Below the pieces are notes generated by a model. The model ran no database searches, was not told the DNA's origin, and saw nothing but the letters and a program-made list of their open reading frames with translations. From positions 64,001 through 128,000 of the IMG/VR virus record IMGVR_UViG_3300022924_000001: DNA of 64,000 bases. The stretch is one strand, 5' to 3'. Both the position numbers and the translations under genes were made by a program. This stretch comes from a virus. Of the stretch, positions 37,647 through 45,909 are shown in pieces; the stretch's first letter is position 1, and each line of letters starts with the position of its first letter.

Positions 37647-39710
37647 ATGGAAGATAAAGGTGTTTGGATTTATGATATTGAAACATTGAAAAATTGTTTC
37701 ACATATACCGCTATAAATAGAAATACCAAAGAAGTTATAAAATTTGTAATTTGGGGTAAAATAAATAATCTCCCAGAACTACTGTTACACTTGTCTGAAT
37801 GCAAAGGACAGATAGGGTTTAATAACATAAATTTTGATTATCCGGTAATACATTATATTATAAAAGAGCGTGATAAATTAATTAATTACACTGCCGATAA
37901 AATAGCCAAACTGATATATAAAAAAGCACAATCCGTAATAGAGCAGGAATACTCGGCAGTAAAGGATAAAGAAGTTTTAATTCCACAATTGGATTTATTC
38001 CGTATTTGGCATTTCGATAATAAAGCCCGCATGACAGGTTTAAAGAAGCTTGAAATATCTATGAATTTCCCGAATGTTCAAGATATGCCTTATTCACATG
38101 AACAGGAAATAAGTGATTATTCGCAGGTAGAAGAAATATTAGACTACAACTTAAATGATGTGGAGGCTACTTTTACATTCTATGAGAAAACTATAGATAA
38201 GCTGGAATTAAGAAAAGGACTTCTATCTAAATATCAACTGGATTGTCTAAACTATCCAGACAGTAAAATAGGGGAACAACTGATGTTAAAATTATATTGT
38301 CACTACACAAATCAGGATGAAGAAGTAATAAGAAAGAAAAGAACATACAGGCACTTATTTAAGTTTTCAGAATGTATTCCCGATTATATTAAATTTACAA
38401 CTCCTGAATTCAATCAATTACTCGAATATATTAGAGGTATTGAAGTAACAGAATTGAAAGAATCATTTAAATATAGTTTTGAATATGATGGATTTACTTT
38501 TGATTTGGGTACGGGAGGACTACATGGATGTATTAAACCGGGAGTATATAAATCTCAAAATGAGAAAATTATCATCGCAGATTGCGATGTGAAAAGTCTT
38601 TACCCAAGCCTTGCCATAACCTTAAATCTTTATCCTGAACACTTAGGGAAAGAATTTTCGAAGATATATGAGGATGGAATTGTAAAACCACGTTTACAGG
38701 CTAAAGCCGCCGGAGAGATGGTAATGGCCGATGGATTCAAGTTATCTGCCAACAGTGTATATGGAAAGTCTAACAGCGAATATAGTTTTTTATGTGATCC
38801 TCTTTACACTCTAAAAACAACATTAGCCGGGCAACTGGCTTTATGTATGCTATCAGAAATGTTAATGACCCGTGTACCTGATTTACAAATGTTACAGGTT
38901 AATACAGATGGTATTACTGTGTCGATGCCAGTAGAGCATAAAAGATTATATTGGAATATCTGTCAAGAATGGGAGGTGCAGACTAAATTAGAATTAGAAT
39001 ATGTTGCCTATTCCCAAATGATAATACGTGATGTTAATAATTATATAGCGGTGACGCAAAAAGAAGGCAAAATCAAATACAAAGGTACTTTTAAGCCAAA
39101 TTCAGAGATGATTAAGGACGGGGAATACCATAAGTCATTTAGTCAGGGAATAGTGGCTATAGCGGTCTCTAAATATTTTCTGGAAAATATACCAATAGAA
39201 AAAACTGTAAGGGAGCATACTAATATATATGATTTCTGTAAAACATTTAATGCGAGCCATGGATGGAGATGTGAACTTGTAGACCATGAAGGATTAACTA
39301 TCCCTCAACAAAAAACCAACAGATATTTTTTATCTAAAAACGGCAAACAGTTTAGAAAAACTAAAGAAGATAAATTCATTGATGTAGAAGCAAATAAATT
39401 AGTGACTATATTTAATACTTATTATGAAAAAAATATAGATCAATATGATTTAGATTATGATTATTATATTGAGGAAGTCTATAAAATTATTCATAAAGTA
39501 GACGGTACAGAGGAAAGATTGGAACTGGAAAGAAAAACTTTGGCCGACCAAAAGAAAAAAGAAAAAGAAGAAGAAAATTACATTAAATATTGTGTGGATA
39601 AGATTCCGACGCAACTACAATATTTATCATATAATCGCGAATGGTTACAAGAAAAATACGGAATACCTTCAGAAATAAAACCATCTAAGACTAAAACAGT
39701 TTGTATTTAA
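37647..39710 (+). CDS. family B DNA polymerase (687 aa)
   Basis: Copies phage DNA and proofreads. Exonuclease part: D10/E12 (YDIET), D64 (GFNNINFD) and Y167-D171 (DYNLND), a DEDDy site. Polymerase part: motif A DCDVKSLYP (312-320), motif B KLSANSVYGKS (365-375), motif C VNTDGI (418-423, D421). KYKGTFKP (about 482-489) matches the K-x-Y-type block after motif C. No protein-priming insertions (TPR1/2) are evident and the C-terminus ends in a charged tail. Length fits B-type polymerases of Bacteroidota phages. A homing-type nuclease follows it at 39.8 kb. Confidence 0.9.
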   Translation: MEDKGVWIYDIETLKNCFTYTAINRNTKEVIKFVIWGKINNLPELLLHLSECKGQIGFNNINFDYPVIHYIIKERDKLINYTADKIAKLIYKKAQSVIEQEYSAVKDKEVLIPQLDLFRIWHFDNKARMTGLKKLEISMNFPNVQDMPYSHEQEISDYSQVEEILDYNLNDVEATFTFYEKTIDKLELRKGLLSKYQLDCLNYPDSKIGEQLMLKLYCHYTNQDEEVIRKKRTYRHLFKFSECIPDYIKFTTPEFNQLLEYIRGIEVTELKESFKYSFEYDGFTFDLGTGGLHGCIKPGVYKSQNEKIIIADCDVKSLYPSLAITLNLYPEHLGKEFSKIYEDGIVKPRLQAKAAGEMVMADGFKLSANSVYGKSNSEYSFLCDPLYTLKTTLAGQLALCMLSEMLMTRVPDLQMLQVNTDGITVSMPVEHKRLYWNICQEWEVQTKLELEYVAYSQMIIRDVNNYIAVTQKEGKIKYKGTFKPNSEMIKDGEYHKSFSQGIVAIAVSKYFLENIPIEKTVREHTNIYDFCKTFNASHGWRCELVDHEGLTIPQQKTNRYFLSKNGKQFRKTKEDKFIDVEANKLVTIFNTYYEKNIDQYDLDYDYYIEEVYKIIHKVDGTEERLELERKTLADQKKKEKEEENYIKYCVDKIPTQLQYLSYNREWLQEKYGIPSEIKPSKTKTVCI

Positions 39711-39801
39711 TTAGGTTATCATAAAAATAAGTTGTACTTTTACACGGTTGAATTAGAAATACGAGCCTAATTTTACTAAAAACACAGTAAAAATATTAAA
39801 G

Positions 39802-41175
39802 ATGTCCCTTTTGAAGTCTGCTCGTATCAGCTTCATTTGGGATTTCTTTTTTTATACGCCAAAAATGAAGAATAGTAAATGGAGTAAGATGTTACCCAAA
39901 GAGTCTATACTGAAGGTATTAGAAAACAAAGATGTTAAATTATCCACTACGGAATTATCAACTTATTTTAATATCCCTACTAGGAGGATGGGCGAACTAT
40001 TAAAATTCTATGATATAACGGTAGAAAAAATAACCCAAACCGTTAAGCTTACAACCGATGAGTGGATTACACAATGTAAAGAAGTACATGGCGATGTGTA
40101 TGATTATTCAAAAAGTACCTATGTAAACAGTCATACTAATGTAACTATAATTTGTCCTGTACACGGGGAAATAGAAGTATCACCGAGTAGGCATAAATTG
40201 GGTTCTGGTTGTAGACGATGCTCCGCCAAAATTAAATCTGTCTTTAAACCGCTATCAAAAGAGAAGTATATAGAAGATGCCAGTATATTGCATAACTATA
40301 AATACGATTATTCTTTAGTGGACTATACAACAGTTCATGACAAAATTATAATCATATGTCCCGTACACGGAAAATTCTACCAAACTGCCTACGGACATAG
40401 AGCAGGAAGCGGGTGTGAGAAGTGCTCTTACATGGATAGGGGTATAGATATCAGAGTACCTTTTAAAGAGTTTATAGAGCGCGCTCATGCCAAACATGGA
40501 ACCAAATATCGATACCTAGAAAATACTTATAGTTCGATTAATAAATCCGTAACTTACATTTGCGATATTCATGGTGAGATAGAACAATGTGCTAAAACAC
40601 ATTTATTAAGTAAAGGATGCACTAAATGTTTTTCGTGGGTTCAGCACACTACTGACTCTTTTATAGCAAAAGCTAGAGAAGTTCATGGAGACAACTATGT
40701 GTATGATAAAAGTATTTATAAGGGGAGGAATAATATAAATGTTACAATAACTTGTAAATATCATGGGGATTTTGAACAGAGTCCTATGTCACATATGAGT
40801 GGATCAGATTGTCCTGTATGTGCAATAATATTCTCTAACTCAAGAGAAGTGGAAAATATAGAGGACTCTAAAAAACTAAAAAGTCATCTTTATTTATATA
40901 AATTCTTTGATGAAAAAGAGATTTTTTATAAAATAGGGATAGCTAAAAATACGCACAAAAGAGAGTACAGGTATGATATTCAAACTAGTTATAAAAGAGA
41001 TAAAATCTTCGCAATTAAGATGAGCCTGTATGACGCAGCTTCCATAGAGCAAGATATAATAAAAAAGTATAAAAAATATCAGTACTACCCAAAGATTAAA
41101 TTCGATGGATATACAGAATGCTTTAACACAGATTTACCGGTGGTAGAGATAATTTCAGCATTAAACCAAAAATAA
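39802..41175 (+). CDS. zinc-repeat (DUF723-like) x4 plus GIY-YIG-like nuclease (457 aa)
   Basis: Four tandem about 53-residue units (88-140, 156-208, 224-276, 287-340), each with a [ef]..h..kY.Y sequence, a C(P/D)[VI]HG step (e.g. CPVHGEIE) and a C-terminal G(S/K)GC..C pair: probable zinc-binding DNA-recognition modules. An HTH-like stretch (LSTTELSTYFNIPTRRMGELL, about 48-68) precedes them. The C-terminal end YLYKFFDEKEIFYKIGIAKNTHKR (364-387) looks like GIY-YIG/T5orf172 catalysis. A homing role, targeting the adjacent polymerase gene, is likely. The frame may begin instead at ATG 39865; the first 20 residues look less protein-like. Confidence 0.7.
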   Translation: MSLLKSARISFIWDFFFYTPKMKNSKWSKMLPKESILKVLENKDVKLSTTELSTYFNIPTRRMGELLKFYDITVEKITQTVKLTTDEWITQCKEVHGDVYDYSKSTYVNSHTNVTIICPVHGEIEVSPSRHKLGSGCRRCSAKIKSVFKPLSKEKYIEDASILHNYKYDYSLVDYTTVHDKIIIICPVHGKFYQTAYGHRAGSGCEKCSYMDRGIDIRVPFKEFIERAHAKHGTKYRYLENTYSSINKSVTYICDIHGEIEQCAKTHLLSKGCTKCFSWVQHTTDSFIAKAREVHGDNYVYDKSIYKGRNNINVTITCKYHGDFEQSPMSHMSGSDCPVCAIIFSNSREVENIEDSKKLKSHLYLYKFFDEKEIFYKIGIAKNTHKREYRYDIQTSYKRDKIFAIKMSLYDAASIEQDIIKKYKKYQYYPKIKFDGYTECFNTDLPVVEIISALNQK

Positions 41176-41195
41176 ATTGAATATTCTGCCTATTA

Positions 41196-41218
41196 TTGAT
41201 TAAAATTATTTATCTTTG
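41196..41218 (+). promoter_or_regulatory. promoter, repeat type A (copy 3)
   Basis: TTGATTAAAATTATTTATCTTTG, identical to 34250-34272. It follows the nuclease gene without an obvious terminator and precedes a 94-aa gene by 80 bases, with a GCCGGC/A-rich motif (41264) between promoter and start. Confidence 0.75.
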
Positions 41219-41298
41219 TAGTACACTGATAGAGAATCAGTTTTAGTTATTTGTCGTTTTAAAGCCGGCAAAAAATAAACAAATTAAAAACAGTAATT

Positions 41299-41583
41299 AT
41301 GGCAGAACAGATTAAAAGAGAAGAGACCGCTTTTCCTTATGCGGAAATAGATGGTTATGGTGGTGTTATAATACAGCATTTAGGAATGACTCTAAGAGAC
41401 TACTTTGCCACACATTCCTCAAAAGAAGAGGTAAACTATAGTACCAATCAGCTGTTAAAGTTAATGGGTGTTGAAACTATACCTACTGGTATTATAGAAA
41501 ATATGAAGTTTTGGATGGAAGTAGATGCCAAGATTAAGTATATGAGAGCAGATGCAATGTTAAAAGCAAGAGAAAATGAGTAA
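41299..41583 (+). CDS. conserved phage protein ('GMTLRDYFA' type, 94 aa)
   Basis: Contains GMTLRDYFATHSSKEEV (about residues 28-44) and the C-terminal IKYMRADAMLKARE, the signature of a very common phage protein ('GmtlrdyfAa.al........~aa..AY..ADAmL.ar'). Its role is not known. First gene after promoter copy 3. Confidence 0.8.
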   Translation: MAEQIKREETAFPYAEIDGYGGVIIQHLGMTLRDYFATHSSKEEVNYSTNQLLKLMGVETIPTGIIENMKFWMEVDAKIKYMRADAMLKARENE

Positions 41584-41794
41584 TATTATAAAATTTATAG
41601 GATCTTCTATAAAACCTTCAGAGAATCAAAGAATATATTTGGCTAAAACAGAAGTACCATTGAGTTTTTCTCCCGGGAAATTCAAAAATGGTACATTCTA
41701 CTCTGACTTATCTGATTATAGTGTAATATGTTATTTTTGGTTGCCCGTTGATAGTATTGTAGAGTATACAAAACAACTAATGAAAAATGAATAA
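41576..41794 (+). CDS. hypothetical protein (72 aa)
   Basis: Eight-base overlap upstream, eight downstream. Beta-like, aromatic (YSVICYFWLPVDSIVEYTKQLM). The 'yWlp.p..' tail is common in small phage proteins. Unassigned. Confidence 0.6.
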   Translation: MSNIIKFIGSSIKPSENQRIYLAKTEVPLSFSPGKFKNGTFYSDLSDYSVICYFWLPVDSIVEYTKQLMKNE

Positions 41795-41963
41795 AATAAA
41801 GAAACGCAGAGAGTCAGGAGCAACCTGCACAAAATGTAAAAGTCCTGATTGGAAATATAACGGATTGAGCGACCCGGGGTTAAAACATCAGTTTGTATGT
41901 AATTCCTGCGGTAATGAGTGGCAATATGGTAAAAGTTTAAGTACTTATACAGATTTAATATGA
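41787..41963 (+). CDS. zinc-ribbon protein (58 aa)
   Basis: Two CxxC pairs (TCTKCK at residues 13-18; CNSCGNEW at 38-45) form a zinc ribbon. Overlaps the Nudix gene by ATGA, so the two are made together. Possibly a nucleic-acid-binding partner. Confidence 0.7.
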   Translation: MNKIKKRRESGATCTKCKSPDWKYNGLSDPGLKHQFVCNSCGNEWQYGKSLSTYTDLI

Positions 41964-42397
41964 TAAAGAAATATGTTTTAGGATTTGCATTTGACAGTGC
42001 TACCGAATTCGTGGTATTGATAGAGAAATTAAGGCCTGAGTGGCAGGCAGGGTTTTTAAACGGTGTCGGTGGTAAAATAGAAGAATCAGATAAATCCTAT
42101 GGCGATGCTATGGTGAGGGAGTTTGAGGAGGAAACTGGAGTTACTACTGAGGTGAAAGACTGGCACCACTTTGCTACAATGGTGTTTGAAAATGATATTA
42201 TGGGCGGTGGAGCAGAAGTAATGTGTTACCGGATGTTTTCAGATGTTGTTTTTGAGTGTAAAACTGTAGAAGAGGAAAAAATATACATTATTCCTACAGA
42301 TATGCTAAGATCCTATAGAATAATACCCAACTTAAAAGTGCTAGTACCTCTGGCGCTAAATCAAAGTATAGATTACAGTAAATTAATAACAAGATAA
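41960..42397 (+). CDS. Nudix hydrolase (145 aa)
   Basis: Hydrolyses a nucleoside diphosphate linked to another group (nucleotides, ADP-ribose-like compounds or RNA caps). The Nudix box is present: GGKIEESDKSYGDAMVREFE followed by EETGV; R53, E54, E57, E58 and G60 align with REUxEExGU, with a two to three-residue longer spacing before them. No specificity motif for ADP-ribose is visible, so substrate is open. It overlaps the zinc-ribbon gene. Confidence 0.85.
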   Translation: MIKKYVLGFAFDSATEFVVLIEKLRPEWQAGFLNGVGGKIEESDKSYGDAMVREFEEETGVTTEVKDWHHFATMVFENDIMGGGAEVMCYRMFSDVVFECKTVEEEKIYIIPTDMLRSYRIIPNLKVLVPLALNQSIDYSKLITR

Positions 42398-42400
42398 ATT

Positions 42401-42646
42401 ATGACACACAATTTAAAAACAGATCCTGAAGTATTCGAATTGGTTCTGTCAGGTATAAAAAATTACGAAATCCGTTATAATGACCGTGATTTTAAAGTTG
42501 GAGATATCTTACTACTACGAGAATATGACCGCACAACAACTGCTTTTCCTGACCGTTTTGTTAAAAGAGAAGTGACTGACGTTTTACATGGCGGCCAATA
42601 TGGTATAGAAGAAGGTTATGTAATCTTATCAATGAAAGAGTTATGA
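42401..42646 (+). CDS. DUF3850 (ASCH/PUA-like) protein (81 aa)
   Basis: HNLKTDPEVFELVLSGIKNYEIRYNDRDFKVGDILLLREYD is the DUF3850 pattern: KxxPexFe.v..G.K..E.R.NDRdF.vGD.l.L.E...; ASCH-fold proteins bind RNA or modified nucleotides. The C-terminal part (GYVILSMKEL) matches 'y.~ls~k'. Function in phage unknown. Confidence 0.85.
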   Translation: MTHNLKTDPEVFELVLSGIKNYEIRYNDRDFKVGDILLLREYDRTTTAFPDRFVKREVTDVLHGGQYGIEEGYVILSMKEL

Positions 42647-42897
42647 TAAAGTATATTGCAGAATATGAAGCAAGAACAGAACCTTTACAGGGTGTAAAAC
42701 CGGTAGACTTTTTATACATAGATGAACTTATTAATTACGGAACTAATAAAAAAGCAGAGTCTACTTACTACAAATGTATGAAGGCAGGTAAATATTTTAT
42801 TGCCGGCAAAATAAGAGAAAAATATAGCTTAAAAATTAATCAGAACGATGGGTTAGCAAGTTTCGCTATGAGCCTGCAAGCACTTAGAAGATTATGA
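42643..42897 (+). CDS. hypothetical protein (84 aa)
   Basis: ATGA overlap on both sides. Helical: AKYIAEYEARTEPLQGVKPVDF-type start and a C-terminal QNDGLASFAMSLQALRRL. Unassigned. Confidence 0.65.
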   Translation: MIKYIAEYEARTEPLQGVKPVDFLYIDELINYGTNKKAESTYYKCMKAGKYFIAGKIREKYSLKINQNDGLASFAMSLQALRRL

Positions 42898-43139
42898 CAA
42901 CACAGGATTTTAAAGACCTTCCTCTAGGTTACCACAAACTTACAGATGGTAACTATAACTATGATTTGGAAAAGAAAACAAATGAAGGTAAGGTGTGTTA
43001 TATATTAGAAGTAGAAGACCGTCCGCAATCAGGATTTATTCATATTAAAGAAGATGAAAATGAATTGCGTGGTTGTATGATATTAGGAAGTATAGCATTA
43101 CACCAAAAAATAGAATTTAACAAATTTAAATTATTATGA
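42894..43139 (+). CDS. 'LPLG-Y' family protein (81 aa), copy 1
   Basis: FKDLPLGYHKLTDGNYNYDLEK resembles FLRLPLGNYELNDGIYTYSM of the protein at 44981-45349; both end in an F.(F/H)..LK.. strand. Beta-rich. ATGA overlaps on both sides. Unknown role. Confidence 0.65.
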   Translation: MTTQDFKDLPLGYHKLTDGNYNYDLEKKTNEGKVCYILEVEDRPQSGFIHIKEDENELRGCMILGSIALHQKIEFNKFKLL

Positions 43140-43645
43140 ATTTAAAATCAAATACGGAATTCGGGGATTACATCGATAGTCAAATAAGTAATTACAAATT
43201 AAACATTACAAATGAGTTAAATATTATGCAAGCCTATCAAATCAGGCGCAACTTTGATAAGTTTTTAAAACAGTCACTTGAAATATGGATGTTTGTTCCG
43301 TGCAAACTTGTAGACGGTGTTTTGGTAGTGTTGGAAGAGCCTAAAGAAGATATGGTAATTTATAATACAGGACACTTAGAAACCGATTGTAATAATTTTG
43401 CAAATGACTTTAATCAATACATGGAAGCCAAAGAAAGGGTTTTGTTTGAGGGTTTTGAGTTAAAGAAAACTAATTGGAATGCAGCCGACTTAATACATTT
43501 AAACAAGAAAGAAAACCGTGTTACTGTCGAAAATAAAAACTATTGCTATTTAGATGTTAAAGATTTTAATAGCAAAACAATCGAATATTTAGTAAAATAC
43601 GATTTACAATTAACCCCAACAGCAATTAAACAAATACTAAATTAA
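43136..43645 (+). CDS. hypothetical protein (169 aa)
   Basis: Helical first part (NITNELNIMQAYQIRRNFDKFLKQS), then a strand IWMFVPCKLVDGVLVVLEEP typical of Bacteroidota phage proteins, and further alpha/beta sequence. Coupled to the previous gene. Function unknown. Confidence 0.7.
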   Translation: MNLKSNTEFGDYIDSQISNYKLNITNELNIMQAYQIRRNFDKFLKQSLEIWMFVPCKLVDGVLVVLEEPKEDMVIYNTGHLETDCNNFANDFNQYMEAKERVLFEGFELKKTNWNAADLIHLNKKENRVTVENKNYCYLDVKDFNSKTIEYLVKYDLQLTPTAIKQILN

Positions 43646-43647
43646 TT

Positions 43648-43914
43648 ATGTCAGACAATTTAAAATTTAGAGCAAAAAATCAGGCGATACACATTTCAGA
43701 AGACTTAAAAGGTATAAAAGATAGAGACTGCTTGATTCATAACGTTGAACAAGTTTGTGATTATGTTATAGATGTTTTGCAGAGCGTAATAGGTTCACAA
43801 AGACATTTTTATACAGATAATGAAAGAGAAACCATGGAATTTTGGCAGGAAACAAAAAAAAACAAAGTAAAGAAATATTCAATTAATTATGAAACTAAAA
43901 ATAAGGGCTTTTAA
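43648..43914 (+). CDS. hypothetical protein (88 aa)
   Basis: Charged and helical; the last 26 bases overlap the next gene in another frame, and the tail (KNKVKKYSINYETKNKG) there is probably not conserved. Unassigned. Confidence 0.6.
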   Translation: MSDNLKFRAKNQAIHISEDLKGIKDRDCLIHNVEQVCDYVIDVLQSVIGSQRHFYTDNERETMEFWQETKKNKVKKYSINYETKNKGF

Positions 43915-44064
43915 GTCAACCGGTTACGACGAGGAATTAGTATTGGACTGTGATATAACGAACTTAAATAATGCGGTTTCGGCCACCCCGGATATTACGA
44001 AATCATTATAATTGAAGAGGACGGACATGAGCAACCATTTAGAATATTAGATATAAAATTATGA
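43889..44064 (+). pseudogene. small gene with a frameshift near 43986
   Basis: MKLKIRAFKSTGYDEELVLDCDITNLNN reads in one frame to TAA at 44009-44011. A second frame, with no start of its own, continues GYYEIIIIEEDGHEQPFRILDIKL and ends at TGA (44062-44064) in the ATGA overlap with the next gene. One base added in the C4 run (43986-43989) or nearby joins them into about 57 residues. The coupling of the second frame argues for it as the original end. Confidence 0.6.
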
Positions 44065-44849
44065 AAAAAGTATACATAGCGAGCCCTTACACTCTAGGAG
44101 ATGTAGCGGTGAATGTTAAGACACAGATGGACATGGCAGATAAGTTAATGGATTTAGGTTTTGTACCTTTTGTTCCTCTATACTCTCACTTCCAACACAT
44201 GGCTCATCCACGACCTTATAAAGATTGGATAGCGTTAGACTTAGAGTGGGTTGAGATATGTGATTACGTTTTAAGGTTGCCGGGAGAATCATCCGGCGCA
44301 GACGGAGAAGTGAGACACGCTGAAAAATTAAACATTCCCATATTCTATTCACTTGAAGAACTACTAAATACAAAAAAAATGAAATATAAAATAGCTTACC
44401 CGCACGAATACCTTTTTAATGGTGGTAAAATGACTGAGCTAATGATTTTAAAACACCTTAAAAAGAAAGGTCTTGCTGACAATACGGGAGTTTATGTAAT
44501 GACCTCTCATCTATTAGAGGAGTATGGTATTTTTTTAATGGGTGGCACTAAAATAGGTGATTATGATGTTCGTTACATGTCAATTAACAAAGACTTTCCT
44601 ATTGAAAATGAATTCTTATTTACCGAGTTATATAATTTCTCAAATGCAAAAATAAATATTGGTTTATTAGTTGGGGCTGAGAATTGCGCTTATAGCTTTT
44701 TCTACGATTTAGATACAAAAAAAGTTAGACTGGTGAAGCACATATATGGTACAGAAGAAGCTAGTATAGATTTTGATTCTTTCCCCGAATTTTTTGAACT
44801 TATTAAAACATGTGATTACGTGAATAAACTAGAATTATTAACCGTGTAA
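44061..44849 (+). CDS. DUF4406/deoxyribosyltransferase-like domain fused to a C-terminal domain (262 aa)
   Basis: Residues 1-105 are a DUF4406 module related to nucleoside 2-deoxyribosyltransferases: KVYIASPYT (3-11), DWIALDLEWVEICDYVLRLPGESSGADGEVRHA (about 55-87) and IPIFYSLEEL. This fold cleaves or transfers N-glycosidic bonds of nucleotides. From about residue 107 (MKYKIAYPHEY) there is a second domain of about 155 residues with FLFTELYNFSNAKINIGLL and a C-terminal FPEFFELIKTCDYV, resembling SMI1/KNR4 (SUKH) proteins. That second half could also start separately at the internal ATG (44379). The fusion looks genuine, as the frame is continuous. Confidence 0.7.
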   Translation: MKKVYIASPYTLGDVAVNVKTQMDMADKLMDLGFVPFVPLYSHFQHMAHPRPYKDWIALDLEWVEICDYVLRLPGESSGADGEVRHAEKLNIPIFYSLEELLNTKKMKYKIAYPHEYLFNGGKMTELMILKHLKKKGLADNTGVYVMTSHLLEEYGIFLMGGTKIGDYDVRYMSINKDFPIENEFLFTELYNFSNAKINIGLLVGAENCAYSFFYDLDTKKVRLVKHIYGTEEASIDFDSFPEFFELIKTCDYVNKLELLTV

Positions 44850-44851
44850 AT

Positions 44852-44965
44852 ATGAAACAGATTATCAAAAACACTAAAGACATAGAAAATATAGTGAGTA
44901 TTTTAGGTAACGATTTAGGTGGAAAAATAAAAACACTCTTAAGATTAATTGAAAATGAATATTAA
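44852..44965 (+). CDS. small helical protein (37 aa)
   Basis: KQIIKNTKDIENIVSILGNDLGGKIKTLLRLIEN: two helices. Two bases after the preceding gene. Uncertain because of size. Confidence 0.45.
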   Translation: MKQIIKNTKDIENIVSILGNDLGGKIKTLLRLIENEY

Positions 44966-44980
44966 ATATAAAACTATAGT

Positions 44981-45349
44981 ATGAAAACTAGAAAAGAACG
45001 TCAAGAAAGAGAAAAAAAACATTTGGAATACGTGAGAAATAATATAAGAACCAAAACATTTCTAAGACTACCTCTAGGTAATTATGAATTAAATGATGGA
45101 ATATATACTTATTCCATGACTAAAGGGTTAAATATTGATGGTAGTCCATATTATAGAATAATTGAAAAAGGCGGGTCTTTCTATAATAACGTGTTTATTT
45201 TAGAGAGGGATGAAGATGTTTATGAAAATGATGCTTATGAAGCTGGAAGGTATTTTAGAAAAGGTTTAAAGGCTATCTCAGGAGTGGGTGGGCTAAATGT
45301 ACATGGGGCTTTTGATTTTCACCGATTGAAATCAATAATTAAAGTATGA
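44981..45349 (+). CDS. 'LPLG-Y' family protein (122 aa), copy 2
   Basis: A basic N-terminal helix (KTRKERQEREKKHLEYVRNN) precedes FLRLPLGNYELNDGIYTYSM, a pattern shared with 42894-43139. The remainder is beta-like with an acidic loop. ATGA overlap with the next gene. Function unknown. Confidence 0.65.
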   Translation: MKTRKERQEREKKHLEYVRNNIRTKTFLRLPLGNYELNDGIYTYSMTKGLNIDGSPYYRIIEKGGSFYNNVFILERDEDVYENDAYEAGRYFRKGLKAISGVGGLNVHGAFDFHRLKSIIKV

Positions 45350-45639
45350 AAAACTGGAAAATAAAACCTATAGAAATTACATTGGACTTTGATGGTGATA
45401 TAGGGCATTACAGTGGGGATTTTGATATTGAGTTAGAAGATGACCTATCAGCAGAGTTTGTTCTTGTAGTGCGCTGTAAATTAATAAGAGAGTATGGTTA
45501 TGAACCTTATTACGATAATATAGAGATACAGATAGAGAATTTTAAAATATATCACCTCTATTTAAGGCGAATCACGCTGCCAGATCACGAACAGCGACAA
45601 TTAATAACCCAGATAAAAGAACAGGTGGTATGGAGTTAA
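45346..45639 (+). CDS. hypothetical acidic protein (97 aa)
   Basis: DFDGDIGHYSGDFDIELEDDLSAEFVLVVRCKL: acidic, beta-rich, then basic helix. Overlaps a membrane peptide by ten bases. Unassigned. Confidence 0.65.
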   Translation: MKNWKIKPIEITLDFDGDIGHYSGDFDIELEDDLSAEFVLVVRCKLIREYGYEPYYDNIEIQIENFKIYHLYLRRITLPDHEQRQLITQIKEQVVWS

Positions 45640-45728
45640 ATAAGTATAAAGCTGGTGGTTTGTTGTTTATTTGGTGTATATTTGCTTTATCTATTGCCGG
45701 ATATTTGTGGAAAACTTTTAAAAATTAA
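45630..45728 (+). CDS. membrane peptide (32 aa)
   Basis: MELNKYKAGG followed by LLFIWCIFALSIAGYLW, one membrane span, and a lysine tail. Overlaps the previous gene by ten bases, ends four bases before the next start. Probably real but unassigned. Confidence 0.5.
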   Translation: MELNKYKAGGLLFIWCIFALSIAGYLWKTFKN

Positions 45729-45732
45729 ATTT

Positions 45733-45909
45733 ATGATAGGTAGTTGTTGTAAAAATAAAATTGTGTTACATGGCTTCTCTAGCGGGTATTGTCATATATG
45801 CGGTAAGAGTGTAACCACTTCCCACACTCCATGTAATAAAATATGTATTGAATGTTCAAATGATTTCCAGTGTTGTGAGAGTTGCGGGATAAAAATAAAT
45901 TTTAAATGA
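45733..45909 (+). CDS. cysteine/histidine-rich zinc protein (58 aa)
   Basis: Ten cysteines and three histidines in 58 residues, with four CxxC-like pairs (YCHICGKS, CIECSN, CCESCG). A two-zinc ring- or ribbon-like domain is likely. It overlaps the primase gene by ATGA. A role with the primase is suggested by coupling only. Confidence 0.65.
   Translation: MIGSCCKNKIVLHGFSSGYCHICGKSVTTSHTPCNKICIECSNDFQCCESCGIKINFK

Noticed and set aside
39802-39900. Terminator inside the start of the 39.8 kb gene
   Set aside because: A GAAG/CTTC pair and a distant T-tract are present, but stem and tract are too weak and separated.
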